This document shows, one piece after another, positions 39,468 to 42,130 of a stretch of DNA of 42,130 nt. The notes under the pieces are model-generated. The model saw nothing but the letters and a program-made list of their open reading frames with translations, was not told the origin of the DNA and made no database searches. Position 1 is the stretch's first letter. Every line of letters begins with the position of its first letter. A program made the translations under genes and the position numbers. This DNA comes from a virus. The stretch lies in IMG/VR virus record IMGVR_UViG_3300030106_004411, positions 1 to 42,130 of that record; one strand, 5' to 3'.

Positions 39468-39498
39468 CTATATACGCCAGCACTTTTAAAAAGTTCCC
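39468..39498 (-). promoter_or_regulatory. phage-type promoter ahead of the tRNA-like element
   Basis: Minus-sense GGGAACTTTT (39498-39489), 14 nt, TATATAG (39474-39468). RNA would begin near 39463, at or next to an ATG that opens a 15-codon frame (39463-39416), and run through the tRNA half into the repeat-containing ORF. No other gene lies between, so this promoter seems dedicated to that RNA. Confidence 0.6.
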
Positions 39499-39525
39499 AA
39501 CTATTTTCATATTGTTTGTTATTGG

Positions 39526-39918
39526 TTAAAGTTCTGAGGATATATAACACGATTCTTCCATTGTGTCCTCAAAATACTTCGCTACTTCTAACCCAAATTG
39601 GTAATCTGCATAATCTTTCAAGAGATATTCAATGTCAACTTGCAACTTTTCTTTGTGCTGGTTTATACCTTTGTCTTGAAAAAATTCAACCAACTGTTCA
39701 TTGTTATAGCTATCCTTCTTGTCAAAGAACTCGTCAAATATCTTTAAGTTTTCGCCAAGACTTTTTTCTAGCTTTTTCATTTCGTCTTGAAACTCCTCAT
39801 CATTACATATTATGTAGTCTATGCTTGTTTCCTCTGCCCCAAATCTTTCTGGGGTATTAGAGGGCTGTACTGCAAACCACCATTTTCCATTTATATCGCC
39901 ATTATAAAATCTTCCCAT
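39526..39918 (-). CDS. acidic hypothetical early protein (130 aa)
   Basis: ATG at 39918 preceded by AAAGGAGA and separated by one base from the upstream stop; the frame's earlier ATG at 39936 lies before the SD. Starts MGRFYNGDINGKWWFAVQPS, then long acidic helices (CNDEEFQDEMKKLEKSLGEN; EKLQVDIEYLLKDYADYQFG). No recognised family; strong negative charge suggests a host-protein-binding or DNA-mimic role, which is inference. Confidence 0.65.
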   Translation of the reverse strand: MGRFYNGDINGKWWFAVQPSNTPERFGAEETSIDYIICNDEEFQDEMKKLEKSLGENLKIFDEFFDKKDSYNNEQLVEFFQDKGINQHKEKLQVDIEYLLKDYADYQFGLEVAKYFEDTMEESCYISSEL

Positions 39919-39919
39919 T

Positions 39920-40081
39920 TCATATCTCCTTTTCATCTTCCATTATCATTACCACCCACCACTTTGGGATACAGTCATCGCAATAGGCTTTCTCGTCAAA
40001 GTCCTGTGCGTATAGTGTGGGTTTGTCACCCGATCCAAAACTGCCTTCTTTGTTACATGTGTCGCAAGTCGGTGTTTCCAT
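39920..40081 (-). CDS. 53-aa zinc-finger mini-protein
   Basis: ATG at 40081. METPTCDTCNKEGSFGSG holds the first CxxC (C6, C9) and KAYCDDCIPKWW the second (C34, C37), a classic four-Cys zinc knuckle. The tail is acidic (MEDEKEI). It fills the gap between two genes with 2-nt and 1-nt spacings. Confidence 0.75.
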   Translation of the reverse strand: METPTCDTCNKEGSFGSGDKPTLYAQDFDEKAYCDDCIPKWWVVMIMEDEKEI

Positions 40082-40083
40082 CT

Positions 40084-40362
40084 TTAATTATCCACCTTAA
40101 CCTTTCTTAGTGTTGTTTTAAAATCAGAAGTAAATAGACAGATATAGTCCTTACCTGTTGGTTCTGAGTACCCCTCAATCTCTATTCCAAGTTTAGAGAA
40201 AATTGAGAGGGCTTGATTTTTCAAGTAGCCAACGCCATAATCCCAACCATGAATCACAGACTTTTGTTGCCTAGTGTCTGTAATCTTACACCTAGTTCCC
40301 TTGAAATCAGTTGGGGCTAAACGCTTTACTATAAACATTCGTTTGTTTTTTGGTTCCTTCAT
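40084..40362 (-). CDS. small basic hypothetical protein (92 aa)
   Basis: AAAGGAGAAATGA precedes ATG at 40362. Basic beta-rich start (KEPKNKRMFIVKRLAPTDFK), aromatic middle (SVIHGWDYGVGYLKNQALSI), compact 90-residue domain. Family unknown. Confidence 0.65.
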   Translation of the reverse strand: MKEPKNKRMFIVKRLAPTDFKGTRCKITDTRQQKSVIHGWDYGVGYLKNQALSIFSKLGIEIEGYSEPTGKDYICLFTSDFKTTLRKVKVDN

Positions 40363-40383
40363 TTCATTTCTCCTTTCTGTTAG

Positions 40384-40587
40384 TTAGTTCCTTGCAATAT
40401 TCAGCTTTAGTTCTCTGAGCAACGACTTAGCGACTCCTTCGGGTAACTTAAGAATTGTTTGAGACTCAAAACATTCATACTCCTTGCCCTCAAGAGTTAC
40501 TTTTTTGGCAACCTTCTCATCGGTAAAGATAATTGAACCAGCCTCTTCACTTGTTAGGTTGACTTTAATAATTTTCTCTTTTTTCAT
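40384..40587 (-). CDS. small hypothetical protein behind a phage promoter (67 aa)
   Basis: ATG at 40587 is used because AAAGGAA lies upstream and the longer frame (TTG at 40620) would start inside the -10 box of the promoter. Mixed beta/alpha (KEKIIKVNLTSEEAGSIIFT; VTLEGKEYECFESQT). Function unknown. Confidence 0.65.
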   Translation of the reverse strand: MKKEKIIKVNLTSEEAGSIIFTDEKVAKKVTLEGKEYECFESQTILKLPEGVAKSLLRELKLNIARN

Positions 40588-40610
40588 TGTTGGCTTTCCT
40601 TTCATATGTG

Positions 40611-40641
40611 TTTTATACAACAGAGGAAAAGAAAGGTTCCC
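40611..40641 (-). promoter_or_regulatory. phage-type promoter
   Basis: Minus-sense GGGAACCTTT (40641-40632), 14 nt, TATAAAA (40617-40611). Transcription would begin near 40604, 17 nt before the gene at 40587. Confidence 0.7.
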
Positions 40642-40651
40642 ATTTATTTGA

Positions 40652-40673
40652 GAACCCTTCTTTTCTTGGGTTC
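40652..40673 (-). terminator. hairpin after the first minus-strand gene
   Basis: GAACCC at 40652-40657 pairs with GGGTTC at 40668-40673 (6 bp, 10-nt loop), just after the stop at 40680 and before the next promoter. No U-run, so termination is uncertain. Confidence 0.4.
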
Positions 40674-40679
40674 CTTTAA

Positions 40680-40898
40680 TTATGCGACCTCATCGGAACG
40701 TAGCCATTCTAACATGCCATCATATCTATCTATGATAACGCCTTCCACAAAAACCTCTACCTTCTTTTTATAGTCTGAAGTCCATAATTTTCGGACATGG
40801 CAACCTTGACCTTCCTTTATATATTCTAGCCAATCAATGACATCTTGTTTGCTTTTTATAACAAACTGTTCTTTTTTATTTTTCTTTAGCGTTTTCAT
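40680..40898 (-). CDS. first well-supported minus-strand gene, basic protein (72 aa)
   Basis: Starts MKTLKKNKKEQFVIKSKQDV, then a helix-strand domain (IDWLEYIKEGQGCHVRKLWT; VEVFVEGVIIDRYDGMLEWL). AAAGGAAAA lies upstream of ATG at 40898 and a perfect phage-type promoter precedes it. As the promoter-proximal gene it is likely expressed early and strongly. No family recognised. Confidence 0.65.
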   Translation of the reverse strand: MKTLKKNKKEQFVIKSKQDVIDWLEYIKEGQGCHVRKLWTSDYKKKVEVFVEGVIIDRYDGMLEWLRSDEVA

Positions 40899-40924
40899 TG
40901 TGTATTTTTCCTTTCATATACATA

Positions 40925-40955
40925 TTTTATACGATTTGGAATTAGAAAAGTTCCC
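40925..40955 (-). promoter_or_regulatory. phage-type promoter, best match
   Basis: Minus-sense GGGAACTTTT (40955-40946), 14 nt, TATAAAA (40931-40925). Expected start near 40918, about 20 nt before the gene at 40898. Confidence 0.75.
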
Positions 40956-40995
40956 CACCGAGGAGAAAGGCTATTATGAGTAGACATAATAATTA

Positions 40996-41088
40996 TTATA
41001 AATATGGATTTGTTATGCCTTTGTGATAGGAAATTGCCGGGTAAAAACATATTAATATTTTATGCTTTTGATGGGATAGGTCTCGCAT
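40996..41088 (-). CDS. possible 30-aa peptide
   Basis: ATG at 41088 with AGGAG 5 nt upstream. Starts MRDLSHQKHKILICFYPAIS. Good ribosome site but low complexity AT-rich surroundings and no upstream promoter seen, so uncertain. Confidence 0.3.
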   Translation of the reverse strand: MRDLSHQKHKILICFYPAISYHKGITNPYL

Positions 41089-41114
41089 AGTTACTCCTAT
41101 TCCTTTTTTACTTC

Positions 41115-41170
41115 TAATATATATAACTATACCATATATATATATATAATATATATAACTATACCATATA
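41115..41170. repeat. 24-bp AT-rich direct repeat, two copies
   Basis: TAATATATATAACTATACCATATA-type 24-mers (41115-41138 and 41147-41170) are identical, with a period of 32 bp. Highly melting-prone; suits a DNA-unwinding element. Confidence 0.85.
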
Positions 41171-41276
41171 AACTAGTTCTTTCTTTTAATAAAGGTTAAT
41201 TAAAGGTCTTTATAGGTTATTTCTTTTTGGTTCTTTTTCTTTGTGAACTTATGACAGGATTATATGACAAAAATAC

Positions 41277-41315
41277 CGATCTATTTTTATTGTCGTTTTT
41301 TATCGATCTATTTTT
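41277..41315. repeat. direct repeat CGATCTATTTTT, two copies
   Basis: CGATCTATTTTT at 41277-41288 and 41304-41315, 27 bp apart, between the AT-rich repeats and the iterons. Confidence 0.8.
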
Positions 41316-41366
41316 TGCCGAGATATTGGGGAAAAAACAGATTTATATTCGGTGGCGTGGCGATTT

Positions 41367-41489
41367 TTGTACATAATGGCGAAAGGACTTAATTTTTTGT
41401 ACATAATAACCTCACGTTTTAAAGTTTGTACATGATTTTGCCTTAAAATTTTAAGCCTGTACATAATTTCTACATGATTTGTACATAAT
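41367..41489. repeat. six 11-bp iterons, consensus TTGTACATAAT
   Basis: Copies at 41367-41377, 41397-41407, 41426-41436 (TTGTACATGAT), 41457-41467 (CTGTACATAAT), 41468-41478 (TTCTACATGAT) and 41479-41489. The first four are 30, 29 and 31 bp apart (about three helical turns); the last three are directly head to tail at 11 bp (one turn). Face-aligned spacing implies cooperative protein binding. The core TGTACA is palindromic. Confidence 0.85.
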
Positions 41490-41543
41490 AGCCATAGGAT
41501 TAGTAACTATTCCTAATCCTTAGAAAAAAAACCTTAAAAATAT

Positions 41544-41573
41544 GGGAACTTTTACGAACTTCTTTATTATAAG
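41544..41573 (+). promoter_or_regulatory. phage-type promoter, plus strand
   Basis: GGGAACTTTT (41544-41553), 14 nt, TATAAG (41568-41573). The expected start of RNA is near 41580, 13 nt before the gp88-like gene. The only well-formed plus-strand member of the family. Confidence 0.7.
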
Positions 41574-41592
41574 TATAAAAGATGAGGATAAA

Positions 41593-42130
41593 ATGACAAA
41601 AAAAGAACAAAGGGACTTCCATAAATCAATTATTGGTTCTGATTTGTCCAACACGTCAAAAATGCCTTGCGTATCCTTCAACCTATCAGCCAAACATTGT
41701 ATCACGGGCTCTAAGCTAGTAAATGTTAAGGGTTCAGTTTGTGAGGGTTGCTATGCCTTAGACGGCTTTTATAAAGTCTATGGACATATTGAAAAGATGA
41801 AGCCCAAAACAGAAAAAATTAAAAATGAATTATGGGTTTCATCTATGGTCTGGTTAATTGAAAACCAACTAAGCTATATATATAATGGTCGAAAAAATGA
41901 TAAAAGCTATTTTCGTTGGCATGACTCGGGAGATATTCAAAGTGTTGAACATTTAGAGAACATTGCCCAAATAGCTAGAAAACTATCTCATATTATGTTT
42001 TGGCTCCCAACTAGAGAATATAAAATTCTTGCTAGTTGGCGTAAAAAATATAAAGAACCTAAAAATCTAATCATTAGGGCTTCGGCTCACATGGTCGACA
42101 AAGAACCACCTAAAAACCTTGGATTAACGT
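41593..42130 (+). CDS. gp88-like protein (partial, runs off the window)
   Basis: 179 codons visible from ATG at 41593, with GAGGA upstream. Matches the gene-product-88 domain of many phages: MPCVSFNL near 24-31, Cys at 26, 36, 50 and 53 (GSVCEGCYA), then FRWHDSGDI at about 107-115, and IIRASAHMVDKEPP near the visible end. The Cys quartet and RWHDSGD resemble metal-binding sites, but the biochemical function of the family is not established. First plus-strand gene right of the iterons, so probably early. Confidence 0.85.
   Translation, partial: MTKKEQRDFHKSIIGSDLSNTSKMPCVSFNLSAKHCITGSKLVNVKGSVCEGCYALDGFYKVYGHIEKMKPKTEKIKNELWVSSMVWLIENQLSYIYNGRKNDKSYFRWHDSGDIQSVEHLENIAQIARKLSHIMFWLPTREYKILASWRKKYKEPKNLIIRASAHMVDKEPPKNLGLT

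Larger units (their letters stand above)
40899..41592. other. large non-coding control region / candidate origin
   Basis: A gap of almost 700 bp with no convincing gene apart from a possible 30-aa frame. It holds, in order: a phage promoter (minus), AT-rich direct repeats, a CGATCTATTTTT repeat pair, six 11-bp iterons and a phage promoter (plus). Divergent transcription leaves on both sides. AT-rich DNA next to iterons is the usual plan of a replication origin. Confidence 0.55.

Noticed and set aside
39290-39500. Intact tRNA or tmRNA gene
   Set aside because: No matching 5' acceptor or anticodon strand, no tag-peptide frame and no tmRNA core found; only the 3' half fits.
41520-41705. Minus-strand 61-codon frame
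   Set aside because: Antisense shadow of the gp88-like gene and its promoter.
1-42130. Window as a complete circular or permuted genome
   Set aside because: Joining the ends gives the gp88-like frame a stop after about seven codons and the left minus-strand frame a stop within seven codons; no terminal repeats were seen.
1-42130. CRISPR array, IS element, rRNA
   Set aside because: No regularly spaced repeats with unique spacers, no transposase frame and no rRNA-like segments were seen. The Cas4-like gene has no CRISPR neighbours.

Overview
The window is a contiguous piece of an AT-rich, densely coded tailed-phage genome. It holds a terminase pair, a P22-type portal, a scaffold, a major capsid protein, fibers with self-cleaving chaperone domains, a GH108 endolysin and several very large internal virion proteins. 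It has no tail sheath, tail tube or classical tape-measure gene. That set points to a short-tailed (podovirus-like) phage of the kind common in aquatic metagenomes. The host cannot be fixed. Most genes have AGGAG-type ribosome sites and one textbook sigma70-type promoter is present, so the host probably uses ordinary SD-led translation. The window is not a closed circle: joining its ends would give both end genes a stop codon within a few codons. DNA polymerase, helicase, RNA polymerase and integrase genes are not seen and would have to lie outside.

Layout. (1) 1-450: divergent control region with the start of a minus-strand gene, a structured leader, a G6-A-G6 tract and a large nested inverted repeat. 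(2) 451-4173, plus strand: two small genes, a metallophosphoesterase, then small and large terminase. (3) 4174-12396: sigma70-like promoter, then portal, scaffold, capsid, a zinc-ribbon protein and head-tail adaptors, with tiny highly basic peptides between them. (4) 12419-16608: two paralogous fiber/appendage proteins, a run of eight very small mostly membrane-anchored proteins, and the endolysin. (5) 16601-30539: a large tail/stabilisation-type protein, a second S74 fiber and the internal virion proteins, up to 1426 aa. Many genes here are joined by TAATG or ATGA overlaps.

(6) 30551-41088, minus strand: about 33 mostly tiny genes, meeting the late genes tail to tail 11 bp apart. Recognisable parts form a recombination set: a Cas4-like nuclease with four cysteines, a Rad52/SSAP-like protein, an SSB-like protein ending in EEMPF, and two further restriction-endonuclease-fold candidates. 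Many of the rest are Cys-rich or acidic mini-proteins, as expected of early host-takeover genes. A repeated two-block promoter, GGGAACYTTT-N14-TATAAAA, precedes several of them and also the plus-strand gene at the right end. (7) 40899-41592: a non-coding AT-rich region with direct repeats and six 11-bp iterons, a candidate origin or master control region. (8) 41593 to the end: a gp88-like gene that runs off the window.

The most unusual non-protein signals are: a predicted three-way-junction RNA at 31770-31880 (minus); a perfect 3' half of a class II tRNA at 39294-39351 (minus) lying directly behind one of the phage-type promoters, which could be an attP core or a tRNA-like RNA; the promoter family; and the iteron array.
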